Assembly: GCF_001424045.1 (NCBI RefSeq)
Contig: NZ_LMQB01000024.1
Span: forward strand, 1-64,000
Reading direction: 5' to 3'
Source: Rhizobium sp. Leaf371
Lineage (GTDB): Bacteria; Pseudomonadota; Alphaproteobacteria; Rhizobiales; Rhizobiaceae
Length of the DNA stretch: 64,000 nucleotides
This document shows positions 19,727 through 31,482 of the stretch, one piece after another (within the stretch, counting starts at the first letter, position 1; each line of letters begins with the position of its first letter). The notes below the pieces were generated by a model. That model searched no databases. It saw only the letters and a program-made list of their open reading frames with translations, and had not been told where the DNA came from. The position numbers and the translations under genes were made by a program.

Positions 19727-19835
19727 GAACGATACCTGAGTTCGGAGTGTTTCCACACCAGCATGACGCTGATGCCCTGCGATGTCCGACACGTTCGGCT
19801 GGAACCGTCTGGCCCCGCCGCCTGTCGTCCTCCGG

Positions 19836-20702
19836 TCATATAAGCACGGTCACGGCTCTTGCAAAGGTCAAAACCGTCACCTCGCTCGCCCCGGCGCGCT
19901 TCAGGGCGCGCGTCGCCGCGGCAACCGTGGCACCGGTCGTGTAGACGTCGTCGACCAGAACGATCCGCCGCCCGGCGACGAGCGGCTGGCCCGCCTCCGT
20001 CACCCGGAACGCCCCGCGCACATTGTCCTGACGCTGCGCCGCACCCAGACCCACCTGCCGCACCGTCCGCCGTTGCCGCACCAGCGCCTCCGACACCATC
20101 GGCCGGCCGGAGAGACGGGCAAGCGCGCGCGCCAGTTCCGCCGACTGATTGAAGCGGCGCGACCAGAGCCGGTATTTGTGCAGCGGCACCGGCACGATCG
20201 CCTCGGCCGCCTCGACCGCCCCCTCCCCGGCCCGCAGCATCCAGGCCGCCATCATCGGCGCGAGATCCGTCCGGTCGGTATATTTCAGCGCATGCACGAG
20301 ATCGCGCGCGATCCCCGTATGGATGGCCACGGACCGCAGCCGCGTGAACGGCGGCGGGTTGGCGATCGCATCGGCCGATAGGATGCCCCGACCGAGATCG
20401 TGGGAAAAGGGAACGCCGAGAACCTCGCAGAACGGCCGCTCGATCAGGCGGAGGCTTGCCCAGCAGAGCGGGCAAACGGCCGCATGCGACTGAACGAAGC
20501 GGCCGCAGCCGCGACAGACCGGCGGATAGAGAAGATCGGCAGCACGCCGACCGACCGCCAGCGATCCCGCAACGAGCGCGGCGCGGACGCGCGCGACGCG
20601 GCCGCGGGGGCGCTCACCCGCATCCGGATCGTCGCCCGGCGGGTCGGCGCGTTCGGCCGCGTTTCGGCTCGTCGTTTCCACGGGCTGCCACTCCACCTCC
20701 AT
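19836..20702 (-). CDS. comF: ComF family phosphoribosyltransferase-like protein
   Basis: The 288-residue protein has an N-terminal zinc-ribbon (CRGCGRF and CPLCWA, about 65-83) and a C-terminal PRPP-binding loop IVLVDDVYTTGAT (about 246-258). ComF-type proteins in Gram-negatives are tied to DNA uptake or nucleotide salvage; the precise reaction is not known. The first 45 residues are charged and may not be conserved, so the start at ATG 20702 is uncertain. The BioC-like methyltransferase gene is divergent, about 100 bases away. Confidence 0.85.
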   Translation of the reverse strand: MEVEWQPVETTSRNAAERADPPGDDPDAGERPRGRVARVRAALVAGSLAVGRRAADLLYPPVCRGCGRFVQSHAAVCPLCWASLRLIERPFCEVLGVPFSHDLGRGILSADAIANPPPFTRLRSVAIHTGIARDLVHALKYTDRTDLAPMMAAWMLRAGEGAVEAAEAIVPVPLHKYRLWSRRFNQSAELARALARLSGRPMVSEALVRQRRTVRQVGLGAAQRQDNVRGAFRVTEAGQPLVAGRRIVLVDDVYTTGATVAAATRALKRAGASEVTVLTFARAVTVLI

Positions 20703-20804
20703 CTGCCGGATGCGTCCTTCCGCGCGCTCGACCGTTAGAAGATGGCGCCCGCTCTTGCGCAGTCGCGCGCCGGCGATGATATAGGCCGAGAGAAGGAGAC
20801 TATC

Positions 20805-21674
20805 GTGGATATCGTATTTGACCAGCCTCTTGTTGAAGCCCGGCGCCTGCGGGCCCTGAAAGCTGGCGATGAGAAGGCCCAGTTCCTGCTCGACATCGTG
20901 GGCCAGGATCTTGCCGAGCGGCTCGCGGTCGTGGAACGCCGCTTCGAGACGGCGGTCGAACTGCATGGTTATACCGGTTTGACCGCCCGCGCCTTGATGG
21001 CCACCGGCAAGATCGGCAGGCTTACGCGCGTCGAGACCGACGCGGCCTTCGGCGGATCGGAGGAGATCGCTATCGCGCCGCTCGAAACGGTGCCGGTCGC
21101 ACCCGCCAGCGTCAATCTCGTCGTGTCGCCGCTCTCCCTTCACCTGACCAACGATACGCCGGGCGTGTTCATCCAGATCCGGCGGGCGCTCGCACCGGAC
21201 GGCCTGTTCCTTGCGGCCATTCCCGGCAACGGCACGCTGCAGGAACTGCGCGAGGTGCTGCTTGCCGCCGAAAGCGAGATCACCGGAGGCGCCAGCCCGC
21301 GTGTCATCCCCTTTGCCGACGTCCGCGACATCGGCGCCCTGCTGCAGCGCGCGGGCTTCGCCCTGCCCGTGACGGACACCGAAACCTATACGGTCCGCTA
21401 TGCCTCGCTGTTTGCGCTGATGAAGGATCTGAAGGCGATGGGGATGACCAACCCGCTGGCCGCGCGCAGCCGCAAGCCCCTGTCCCGCGCCGTGTTCCTG
21501 CGCGCTGCCGAGCTCTATGCCGAACGCTTCGCCGATCCGGACGGCCGCATCCGCGCGACCTTTTCGGTCATCTTCCTCTCGGGCTGGGCACCGCATGAAA
21601 GCCAGCAGAAACCGCTTGCACCGGGCTCGGCCAAAATGCGTCTCGCAGATGCGCTGAAGGTGGAGGAGACGTGA
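20805..21674 (+). CDS. BioC/NDUFAF5-like SAM-dependent methyltransferase
   Basis: The 289-residue protein starts with GTG (MDIVFDQPLVEARRLRALK) after a good ribosome site AGAAGGAGA. The N-terminal pattern and the fall of motifs (VNLVVSPLSLHLTND, LAPDGLFLAAIPGNGTL) match the alphaproteobacterial relatives of mitochondrial NDUFAF5, an assembly factor for respiratory complex I. The glycine-rich SAM motif is degenerate (VELHGYTGLTARAL), as is common in this group. Role in this organism is inferred from family only. Confidence 0.8.
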   Translation: MDIVFDQPLVEARRLRALKAGDEKAQFLLDIVGQDLAERLAVVERRFETAVELHGYTGLTARALMATGKIGRLTRVETDAAFGGSEEIAIAPLETVPVAPASVNLVVSPLSLHLTNDTPGVFIQIRRALAPDGLFLAAIPGNGTLQELREVLLAAESEITGGASPRVIPFADVRDIGALLQRAGFALPVTDTETYTVRYASLFALMKDLKAMGMTNPLAARSRKPLSRAVFLRAAELYAERFADPDGRIRATFSVIFLSGWAPHESQQKPLAPGSAKMRLADALKVEET

Positions 21675-21750
21675 GCACGGGACGCGAGAACAAGCGACGG
21701 CGACACCGGACAGGTCGCCGCGCGCTTTCAATCACCGGAAGGTGAGGACA

Positions 21751-21933
21751 CTACTGCCCGTGCGTCACGAGAGCGTTCGTGACCGTATTAAAGACGTTCG
21801 TCAGTTCCTTGGACATGGCCCCGAAACCGCCGATGATGGCGACAGCGATGATGCTGCCGATCAGACCGTATTCGATGGCGGTCGCGCCCTGACGGTCGGA
21901 GAGAAATCGCTGGAACATGGGCATCACGGACAT
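21751..21933 (-). CDS. Flp-type IVb pilin subunit
   Basis: The 60-residue prepilin-like protein has the class motif GATAIEYGLIGSIIAVAIIGG: short basic leader, processing Gly before A-T-A-I-E-Y, Glu at +5, then a single hydrophobic helix. It would form thin Tad pili. No tad assembly genes (cpaA-F, tadBCD) lie in the window. Several starts (ATG 21933, GTG 21927, ATG 21924) are possible behind the GGAGGG site; the first is given. Confidence 0.85.
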   Translation of the reverse strand: MSVMPMFQRFLSDRQGATAIEYGLIGSIIAVAIIGGFGAMSKELTNVFNTVTNALVTHGQ

Positions 21934-21953
21934 TCCCTCCAAACCGGATTTGA

Positions 21954-22274
21954 TCAGCAGCCGCTCTTGCCGCCATCGCCATTGACGATGCAGACGGCGC
22001 CCGGCATTTCCTGCAGGACGCTGCGGCGGACGGTGTAGCGCTTGGTACCCTTGTCGTCGGGTATCGAGCCCGTCGAGATGGTGTCGTAGTCGATAGGCGC
22101 GTTCGCGAGAACCTTGGTCGTGTTTTTGCTGGCCATCATCGGGGTCAGAATCAGCGTCAGCGCGATGACCGCCGTCCCGAACAGCAACGCAAGATTGAGC
22201 ACGCCGGTGCGCCGGTACTCGCCCTTCGTCAGGTCCTTGTCCTGAACCGTTCTCCAGAAATCATCGTCCACCAT
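21954..22274 (-). CDS. Small single-pass membrane hypothetical protein upstream of the pilin
   Basis: The 106-residue protein has one transmembrane helix near residues 27-47 (LNLALLFGTAVIALTLILTP) and a hydrophilic, probably periplasmic part with two Cys near the end (AVCIVNGDGGKSGC). It lies immediately upstream of the Flp pilin and is likely co-transcribed. No family is recognised; a pilin-associated role is a guess from position. Confidence 0.65.
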   Translation of the reverse strand: MVDDDFWRTVQDKDLTKGEYRRTGVLNLALLFGTAVIALTLILTPMMASKNTTKVLANAPIDYDTISTGSIPDDKGTKRYTVRRSVLQEMPGAVCIVNGDGGKSGC

Positions 22275-22524
22275 GGCCTGCCTCTTGCCTTTCCGACGCG
22301 GCGGAATGCTCCGTTTTCCATCCTCGGTCGCCGCGCGCCGGTCCCGTCCTCCCGAAGGGCGGCGCGACTCGGCATCACGTGTTGGCCATTGTGCCCGTCG
22401 GAGATAAACGTTCCATTAACGCACAGGCGGGAGAACCTCGAAAAGGCCTTTGCTTCGGCGCATTCGGGAAGAGGTTGGCAAGGTTTTCGGGATAAGGCGG
22501 ATGAGCGGCGGAAACGGTCGGCCG

Positions 22525-22947
22525 CTACAGAAGGTCCATCAGATAGGGAATGAGCGGCTCGTCGGCCGGCGGCATCGGATAGTCGCGAAGCGCCTTCGCC
22601 CGCACCCATTTCAGCGCCTGGCCCTCCCGCCCCTGCGGCACGCCTTCGTAGCGGCGGCAGACATAGAGCGGCATCAGCAGGTGAAAGTCCTCATAGGCGT
22701 GGCTGGCGAAGGTGAGCGGCGCAAGGCAGGCCACCTTGGTACGGATGCCGAGTTCTTCCTCCAGTTCGCGGATCAGCGTCTCCTCAGGCGTCTCGCCCGC
22801 CTCGACCTTGCCGCCGGGAAATTCCCACAGTCCCGCCATGGACTTGCCCTCCGGACGCTGTGCCAGAAGGATACGGCCGTCGCCATCGATGAGGGCGCAG
22901 GCGGCAACGAGCAGCAGCCGGCGGGGCGGGGTCGAATCCATGGTCAT
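22525..22947 (-). CDS. mutT: MutT-type 8-oxo-dGTP diphosphatase
   Basis: The 140-residue Nudix hydrolase removes 8-oxo-dGTP from the nucleotide pool. The Nudix box is complete: GGKVEAGETPEE then IRELEEELGI (about 45-66). Its start shares ATGA with the stop of the GNAT gene upstream, so both are coupled in an argJ-GNAT-mutT operon. Confidence 0.92.
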   Translation of the reverse strand: MTMDSTPPRRLLLVAACALIDGDGRILLAQRPEGKSMAGLWEFPGGKVEAGETPEETLIRELEEELGIRTKVACLAPLTFASHAYEDFHLLMPLYVCRRYEGVPQGREGQALKWVRAKALRDYPMPPADEPLIPYLMDLL

Positions 22948-23726
22948 TCCTCAGGCGGCGTTCGATAGAGATAGCGGTAGGCCTCGGTGAAGCCGAGCCG
23001 GCGATAGAGCGCCAGCGCCGGTTCGTTATCGGCCTCGACCGCAAGCCACGCCTGGCGGGCCCCCTTCAACCGCGCCCAGCGCAGGCTGGCGCCGACGATA
23101 TCGCGGCCGATGCCTTCGCCGCGACGGTCGGGACGGACGGCGACCAGCAGCAGGCCGGCGAGATCGTAGTCCTGGACGGCCAGCGCGACCGCGGTCGGTC
23201 CCTGCCCGATCTCCTCGAACAGGAACAGGCCGCACTCCGCCCGGATCGCCTCGATCACCGAGGTCAAAGCCGCCCTGCTTTCCGGCGGATCGCCGGCAAC
23301 GGCGATGCGCGCGTCCACGAAGCGGCCGACATCGCGCAGCGGCACATGACCAAGTTCGTCGCTGGCCGGATGCGGCGGAATATCCGCCGTCATGACGACC
23401 GTTTCGGACAGACGCGTCCAGCCTTCCGCATCGAGATGGGCGACGAGGCCGGACGGCGTCAGCGGCGTCTGGCGCACCGTCGGAACGAGACCGGCGTCGC
23501 GAAACTGCCGGGCAGCCCGCTCCAGCCGGCCGGCCATGTCGCTGCCGTCATGCGGATCGAGCGGGTTGATCGAGTTCAGCCGCCGCGAGCCGTGGGCCGG
23601 CGTCATCCGAACCAGCCAGCTGCCATCATACGCAGCGGTCGCGGCCGGCCAGGCCCGAAAGCCGATCGCTTCCAGACGCCGCACCAGCGGCAGCTTCCAT
23701 CGTGTCGTCTCATCCAGCATCGGCAT
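22944..23726 (-). CDS. GNAT family N-acetyltransferase
   Basis: The 260-residue protein has the C-terminal GNAT acetyl-CoA signature VRPDRRGEGIGRDIV and LAVEADNEPALALYRRLGF (about 187-245). The N-terminal 130 residues form a second, diverged domain. Its position between argJ and mutT in a coupled operon is conserved in rhizobia as I recall. The substrate is unknown. Confidence 0.85.
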   Translation of the reverse strand: MPMLDETTRWKLPLVRRLEAIGFRAWPAATAAYDGSWLVRMTPAHGSRRLNSINPLDPHDGSDMAGRLERAARQFRDAGLVPTVRQTPLTPSGLVAHLDAEGWTRLSETVVMTADIPPHPASDELGHVPLRDVGRFVDARIAVAGDPPESRAALTSVIEAIRAECGLFLFEEIGQGPTAVALAVQDYDLAGLLLVAVRPDRRGEGIGRDIVGASLRWARLKGARQAWLAVEADNEPALALYRRLGFTEAYRYLYRTPPEE

Positions 23727-23761
23727 ATCCGGTCGGCAGTCTCAAGAGCCCGGTTTCGCAC

Positions 23762-25003
23762 TCAGCTCCGGTAGTCGCCATTGATTTCGATATATTCCTT
23801 GGTGAGGTCGCAGGTATAGACGGTCGCGGTGCCCGAGCCGAGCCCGATCTCGACCTTGATGGCGATGTCCTGCTCCTTCATGACGGCGGACGCAGCCGCT
23901 TCCGAATAGGCCGGGTCGCGCTCGCCGTTGACGGCAACACGGATATCCCCGAACCAGATGGCCAGCCGGTCGCGGTCGGCCTTCTCGCCAGCCTTGCCGA
24001 CAGCCATGACGATGCGACCCCAGTTCGCGTCCTCGCCGGCCACCGCCGTCTTCACGAGCGGCGAGTTGGCGATCGACAGGCCGATCCGCTTGGCGGCGGC
24101 ATCGCTCTCGGCGCCTTCGACCGTGATGGCCACCATCTTGCGCGCGCCCTCGCCGTCCCGCACCACCTGCAAGGCGAGGTCGAACAGCACGGCATTGAGC
24201 GCTTCGCGAAAACCGTCGAGCGCCGCATCCGACGCATCCTCGACGCGCGCCTGACCGTCGGCCGAAGCAGCACCCGTTGCAAACAGCATCAAGGTATCCG
24301 ACGTCGAGGTATCGCTATCCACGGTCACGGAATTGAAAGACGGGCCGACGCCCTGCGACAACAGGGCCTGCAGGGCCTGCGGCGCGATATCGGCATCGGT
24401 GACGACGAAGGACAGCATCGTCGCCATGTCGGGGGCGATCATGCCGGCGCCCTTGGCGATGCCGTTGATGGTCACCGTGACGCCGCCGATGGTCGCCGAG
24501 CGGGTCGCAACCTTCGGATAGGTGTCCGTGGTCATGATCGCCTTGGCGGCCTCCAGCCAGACGTCTTCGGTCCCACGGGCATTCATGTCGCCGAGCACGC
24601 CGGCGAACTTGGTCGCATCCAGCGGCTCGCCGATCACACCCGTGGAGGCGAGAAACACCTCGCCCGTCGCGCAGCCCACAGCCTCGGCCGCCGATGTGGC
24701 GGTCAGTGCGGTCGCCGCGCGGCCCTTGACGCCCGTAAACGCATTGGCATTGCCGGAATTGACGACGACGGCGCGGGCGACGCCGCCCGATAGGTTCTGC
24801 CGGCAGAAATCCACCGCGGCCGACGGGCAGAGCGAACGCGTGAAAACGCCGGCCACAGCGGCCGGCGCGTCGAACACCATCATCAGGACGTCCGTGCGGT
24901 TCTTGTACTTGATGCCGGCTTCGGCCGTCGCCATGCGCACGCCGCGCACCGGCGGCATGTCGGCGAAGGTTTTCGGGGCAAGCGGAGAAACGGAACCGGA
25001 CAT
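23762..25003 (-). CDS. argJ: Bifunctional glutamate N-acetyltransferase / N-acetylglutamate synthase
   Basis: The 413-residue enzyme recycles acetyl groups in arginine synthesis. The self-cleavage site is visible in [16 protein letters not shown] (about 178-193); the Thr of MATML becomes the nucleophile of the beta chain. Full length. It heads the argJ-GNAT-mutT operon, and argH for the last arginine step is elsewhere in this window. Confidence 0.96.
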   Translation of the reverse strand: MSGSVSPLAPKTFADMPPVRGVRMATAEAGIKYKNRTDVLMMVFDAPAAVAGVFTRSLCPSAAVDFCRQNLSGGVARAVVVNSGNANAFTGVKGRAATALTATSAAEAVGCATGEVFLASTGVIGEPLDATKFAGVLGDMNARGTEDVWLEAAKAIMTTDTYPKVATRSATIGGVTVTINGIAKGAGMIAPDMATMLSFVVTDADIAPQALQALLSQGVGPSFNSVTVDSDTSTSDTLMLFATGAASADGQARVEDASDAALDGFREALNAVLFDLALQVVRDGEGARKMVAITVEGAESDAAAKRIGLSIANSPLVKTAVAGEDANWGRIVMAVGKAGEKADRDRLAIWFGDIRVAVNGERDPAYSEAAASAVMKEQDIAIKVEIGLGSGTATVYTCDLTKEYIEINGDYRS

Positions 25004-25067
25004 GGAAGGACCTTCGCGGAAAGGGCTGACAGGAGACTGAGACGGCAGAGGGCAGGTTCGGCAAACG

Positions 25068-25099
25068 AAAATCCCGAAGGATCGCCTTCGGGATTTTCA
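25068..25099 (-). terminator. Intrinsic terminator after the parvulin gene
   Basis: Perfect 14-bp arms GAAAATCCCGAAGG and CCTTCGGGATTTTC enclose ATCG. The T run lies in the descending arm on either strand. It separates the parvulin gene from argJ. Confidence 0.8.
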
Positions 25100-25205
25100 C
25101 TCATGATGGACGGTTGTCACAGCAGCGTGACAGACCGGCGCGCCGGGCGAAGGCGGCCCTGATCCTCACCCGGAGGATCGAACCGCCCCGGCCGCCAGTG
25201 CCGGC

Positions 25206-26099
25206 CTAGTTGGCGCCTTCGACGGCGTCGCCTTCGGTGGCGCCGGCTTCGTCGGCCTTGTTGGCCTCGTCATAGGCCTTCTTCAGGGCGGGGTCGCTGA
25301 TCTCGACGCCGGCATCCTTCTTGGCATCGGCCAGAAGCGCCAGATACTTGTCGCGCATGACGAGCTGCTTGACCTGCGGCTCGACCTGTTCGAGCGGCGG
25401 CGGCGGCTGCAGGCGCTTGTCTTCGAGAAGGATGACGTGATAGCCGAACTGCGACTTCACCGGGGTCTTCGTATAGGCGCCCTTCTCCAGCGCGAACGCG
25501 GCTTCGGAGAATTCCGGCACCATGCGCTCCTTGGTGAAGTAGCCGAGGTCGCCGCCATCGTCCTTGTTCGGATCGGTGGACTTTTCCTTGGCGAGCGTCG
25601 CGAAATCCTTGCCGGCATCGAGATCCTTGATGATGGCCTTGGCTTCATCCTCGGTTTTCACGAGGATATGGCGGGCCTTCACCTCTTCCTGCGGCTTGAT
25701 CCCGGACACTTCCTTCTCATAGCGCGCCTTGACCTCGTCGGCCGTGACGGCATCGACGACGTGCTTCTTGAAGTAGGCGTTGTGAAGTTCGCGGTCCGTC
25801 AGGTAGGCGAGACGCTTCTTGAAGTCTTCGCTGTTCTGCACGCCTTCGGCTTCGGCGTCCTTGGCAAGCAGCTTCACGTCGACGAGGCCCGAAAGTGCTG
25901 CGGCGCGCTTCTGTTCGTCGGGAAGCTGGGCCAGCTGCGGATCGAGCGAGGCCATTGCGAGATCGAGCTCGGACTGATGGATCTCGGCGGTCCCGACCTT
26001 GGCGACGACCGGATCGGCGGCATCCTGGGCGAAGACCGGCCCATGGATCGCGATCACGGCGCCTAGCGCCACGGCAGCGAGCAATCTGGATTTCAACAT
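25206..26099 (-). CDS. Periplasmic parvulin-type peptidyl-prolyl isomerase
   Basis: The 297-residue protein has a signal peptide (MLKSRLLAAVALGAVIAIHG...VFAQDA), a SurA-like N-terminal helical region, and a parvulin domain from about 135 to 230 starting at VKARHILVKTEDEAKAI. The tail is acidic and Ala-rich. It helps fold outer-membrane or secreted proteins. It is divergent from secA with 269 bases between, a fitting neighbour for the export motor. Confidence 0.92.
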   Translation of the reverse strand: MLKSRLLAAVALGAVIAIHGPVFAQDAADPVVAKVGTAEIHQSELDLAMASLDPQLAQLPDEQKRAAALSGLVDVKLLAKDAEAEGVQNSEDFKKRLAYLTDRELHNAYFKKHVVDAVTADEVKARYEKEVSGIKPQEEVKARHILVKTEDEAKAIIKDLDAGKDFATLAKEKSTDPNKDDGGDLGYFTKERMVPEFSEAAFALEKGAYTKTPVKSQFGYHVILLEDKRLQPPPPLEQVEPQVKQLVMRDKYLALLADAKKDAGVEISDPALKKAYDEANKADEAGATEGDAVEGAN

Positions 26100-26235
26100 T
26101 CCGTAAACCTTTCCCGATGGGGTACCGGATCCGCCCTTCGCGGCCGGGTCGCCGACCTCACAAACACCAGAATGTGGCCGTTGTGTAGCCTTGCAAAACC
26201 GGCATTTTCAGCGAAACGTCGGTCAGCAACTCCCG

Positions 26236-26264
26236 TTGACATCATTCGACCCCCCTCTTATCTG
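26236..26264 (+). promoter_or_regulatory. Probable sigma-70 promoter of secA
   Basis: TTGACA at 26236-26241 is followed after 17 bases by TATCTG (26259-26264). It lies about 105 bases upstream of the secA start in the parvulin-secA divergent gap. Confidence 0.45.
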
Positions 26265-26368
26265 TCACGCAACCTCGCGTCCAGAACAAGATCCGGGCGT
26301 TTTGGCGCAGTTGACGGGAATTCGAACCCACGCGCGGAACGCCGACGTCACATGAAAGGACCATCTTC

Positions 26369-29089
<2,721 letters not shown>

Positions 29090-29117
29090 GGAAAAGCCTC
29101 TCTCGACCGACCATGAG

Positions 29118-29150
29118 AACACCACGCTCCGATACCGAGCGTGGTGTTTT
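29118..29150 (+). terminator. Intrinsic terminator after secA
   Basis: Arms AACACCACGCTC and GAGCGTGGTGTT (29118-29148) are followed by TTTTC. It is 29 bases past the secA stop. Confidence 0.85.
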
Positions 29151-29273
29151 CTTTTCTGGCGATTATCCTTCCGAATTCATGGACCGACGTCTGCTTGAAA
29201 GCACTTTGCATGCCGTCCGCTGCATGCCATTGTCCTGCAAGTCCTGTTTCCAAGCACCCGGGGAGACCACATC

Positions 29274-29915
29274 ATGACATCGCTGGATCTCTTCCTTCCC
29301 TTCCTCATCACCACGGGTCTGTTTGCCTTCCTGCCGGGCCCGGCCATGCTTTATGTGGCCGCCCGCACGGTTGCGGCCAACCGGCGCGCCGGGCTGATGG
29401 CGACGCTTGGCATTCACCTCGGCTGTTATGTCCATGTGGCCGCCGCCGCCGCCGGTCTGTCGATGCTCTTTCAGGCCGTGCCGACGGCCTATCTCGTCGT
29501 CAAGCTCGCCGGTGCCGCCTACCTCGTCTATCTCGGCATCGCCATGTTCCGCACGCCGGCCCGCCGCGAGGGCGACGCGAACGCCATGCCGGGCCTTGCG
29601 CCCAAATCCGCCCGCCGGGCTTTCGTGCAGAGCATGATGGTCGAGGTTCTCAATCCGAAGACGGCGATCTTCTTCCTCGCCTTCCTGCCGCAATTCGTCG
29701 ATCCCGCCGCCGCCGTTCCCGTGGCTATCCAGTTCGTCGTTCTCGGAACCATCGTCAACATGATGTTTTCACTGGCGGATATCGTCTGCGTCCTGCTCGC
29801 CGAAGCCGTTCTCGCGCGTCTGCGCACCTCCGGCCGGGCCGAGCGCCTGATGCAGAAGATCGGCGGCACGATCCTCGTCGGCCTCGGCGTCAATGTGGCG
29901 TTGAGCCGGTCGTAA
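29274..29915 (+). CDS. LysE family exporter
   Basis: The 213-residue inner-membrane protein has about six hydrophobic segments and the family signature FLPGPAMLYVAARTV near residue 18. It has the conserved NPKTAIFFLAFLPQFV (about 125-140). It would export amino acids or related compounds (RhtB type). The substrate cannot be told. Confidence 0.9.
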   Translation: MTSLDLFLPFLITTGLFAFLPGPAMLYVAARTVAANRRAGLMATLGIHLGCYVHVAAAAAGLSMLFQAVPTAYLVVKLAGAAYLVYLGIAMFRTPARREGDANAMPGLAPKSARRAFVQSMMVEVLNPKTAIFFLAFLPQFVDPAAAVPVAIQFVVLGTIVNMMFSLADIVCVLLAEAVLARLRTSGRAERLMQKIGGTILVGLGVNVALSRS

Positions 29916-30009
29916 TCCTGTCGTCCGGGCATCCGTCCCAACGGAATGTTAACGCCGATGCGGCATCATCGGGCCCGTGTCGTATGGCGTACAGGTCAGG
30001 TAGCGTTTC

Positions 30010-31482
30010 GTGTTCATGGCAGCGTGTCAAACGGCAGAACGTCTTCTGCCGCAAGGTCTGAAGGACCGGCTCCTGCCGCTGATGCGATGGCTGGAGCCGT
30101 TGCTCACCAGCGATGATCCGAAACATCGCGCCCAGCGCATGGCGCTCGTCGCTTTTGCCATCCGTGTCGTCAGCGCCGGCATCGCCTTCCTCTCCCAGAT
30201 CGTCATGGCCCGCATGATGGGCGAGTTCGAATACGGTATCTTCGTCTTCGTCTGGGTTCTGGTCGTGCTGTTCGGAAACCTGTCCTGTCTTGGGTTCCAC
30301 ACCGCGATCATCCGATTCGTGCCGCAATATCATGCGCTGAACGCGCATGACGAAATCCGCGGCATGATGACGACGGTCCGGATCTTCGCGCTCCTGTCCG
30401 CCACCGCGCTGGCGCTCGTCGGCATCGGCGGGCTCGTCCTCTTCGGCGACGTCGTCAACGGCTACTACCTCGTGCCGCTGTATCTCGGCGTCTTCGCCCT
30501 GCCGATGATCGCGCTCGGCGATGTCATGGACGGCACGTCGCGGGCCCATAGCTGGGCCGTCTCGGCTCTCAGCCCCACCTATATCGTCCGCCCGGTGCTC
30601 ATCCTCGTCTTCATGGTCGCCGCGGTGCGGCTGGGCGAAGCCTCCACCGCACAGACCGCGATGATCGCCGCCATGGCCGCCACCTATGTCGCGACCGTCG
30701 GGCAATTCTTCATCCTCACATGGCGCCTTCGCAGGCGCTACAAGACGGGGCCGATCCGGATCGAATTCCGCACCTGGCTGCGCGTCGCCCTGCCGATCTT
30801 CCTCATCGACGGCTTCGGCTTCATGCTGACGAATTCCGACGTCGTGCTGGTCGGCATCGCGCTCGATCCGGAAAGCGTCGCGATCTACTTCGCGGCCGCC
30901 AAGACCATGGCGCTCGTTCATTTCGTGCTGTTCGCCGTCAAGGCCGCCGCCGCACCGCGCTTCTCCGCCGCGATGGGCCATATGGACGGGCAGCAGCTGT
31001 CCGTGATCGCCATCGAAAGCGCGAAGTGGTGCTTCTGGCCGTCGCTCGTCGTCGGCGGAGGCGTGCTCGTCTCGGGCGGCTTTCTCCTGTCGCTGTTCGG
31101 TCCGGCCTTCGTGTCCGGCTATCCGTTGATGGCGATCCTGTTTGCCGGCATCATGGCCAAGGCCTTCATCGGCCCGGCGGAAGCGCTGTTGACGATGGGG
31201 GGCCAGCAGGCGCTCTGCGTCAAGCTCTACGCCGCCGCCCTTGCCGCCAACATTGCGCTCAACGTCACCCTCATCCCGGTCTTCGGCCTGACGGGTGCCG
31301 CTCTGGCAACCGCGGGCGCCATGATGGTCGAGGCGGTCCTGCTGCACGTCGCCGTGCGCCATACCTTCGGCATCCGGCTGTTTGCCTTTGCCGATCCCCA
31401 TTCCAGACCCGTCAGGACAGACCGTCTCGATGCCGGCACGGCAAGGACGAGACCGATGGATGCAGAGGCCAGCCGACCATGA
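30010..31482 (+). CDS. Oligosaccharide flippase family protein (Wzx/MATE-like)
   Basis: The 490-residue protein has about 12-14 hydrophobic segments and resembles polysaccharide flippases: an N-terminal FLSQIVMARMMGEFEYGIFVF region and a central ILTWRLRRRYKTGPIRIEF loop. It likely moves lipid-linked sugars across the inner membrane. GTG 30010 is chosen since an AGG lies nine bases before it; ATG 30016 is possible. The stop overlaps the start of the acetyltransferase gene in ATGA, so both work as a pair in an exopolysaccharide or surface glycan task. Confidence 0.85.
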   Translation: MFMAACQTAERLLPQGLKDRLLPLMRWLEPLLTSDDPKHRAQRMALVAFAIRVVSAGIAFLSQIVMARMMGEFEYGIFVFVWVLVVLFGNLSCLGFHTAIIRFVPQYHALNAHDEIRGMMTTVRIFALLSATALALVGIGGLVLFGDVVNGYYLVPLYLGVFALPMIALGDVMDGTSRAHSWAVSALSPTYIVRPVLILVFMVAAVRLGEASTAQTAMIAAMAATYVATVGQFFILTWRLRRRYKTGPIRIEFRTWLRVALPIFLIDGFGFMLTNSDVVLVGIALDPESVAIYFAAAKTMALVHFVLFAVKAAAAPRFSAAMGHMDGQQLSVIAIESAKWCFWPSLVVGGGVLVSGGFLLSLFGPAFVSGYPLMAILFAGIMAKAFIGPAEALLTMGGQQALCVKLYAAALAANIALNVTLIPVFGLTGAALATAGAMMVEAVLLHVAVRHTFGIRLFAFADPHSRPVRTDRLDAGTARTRPMDAEASRP

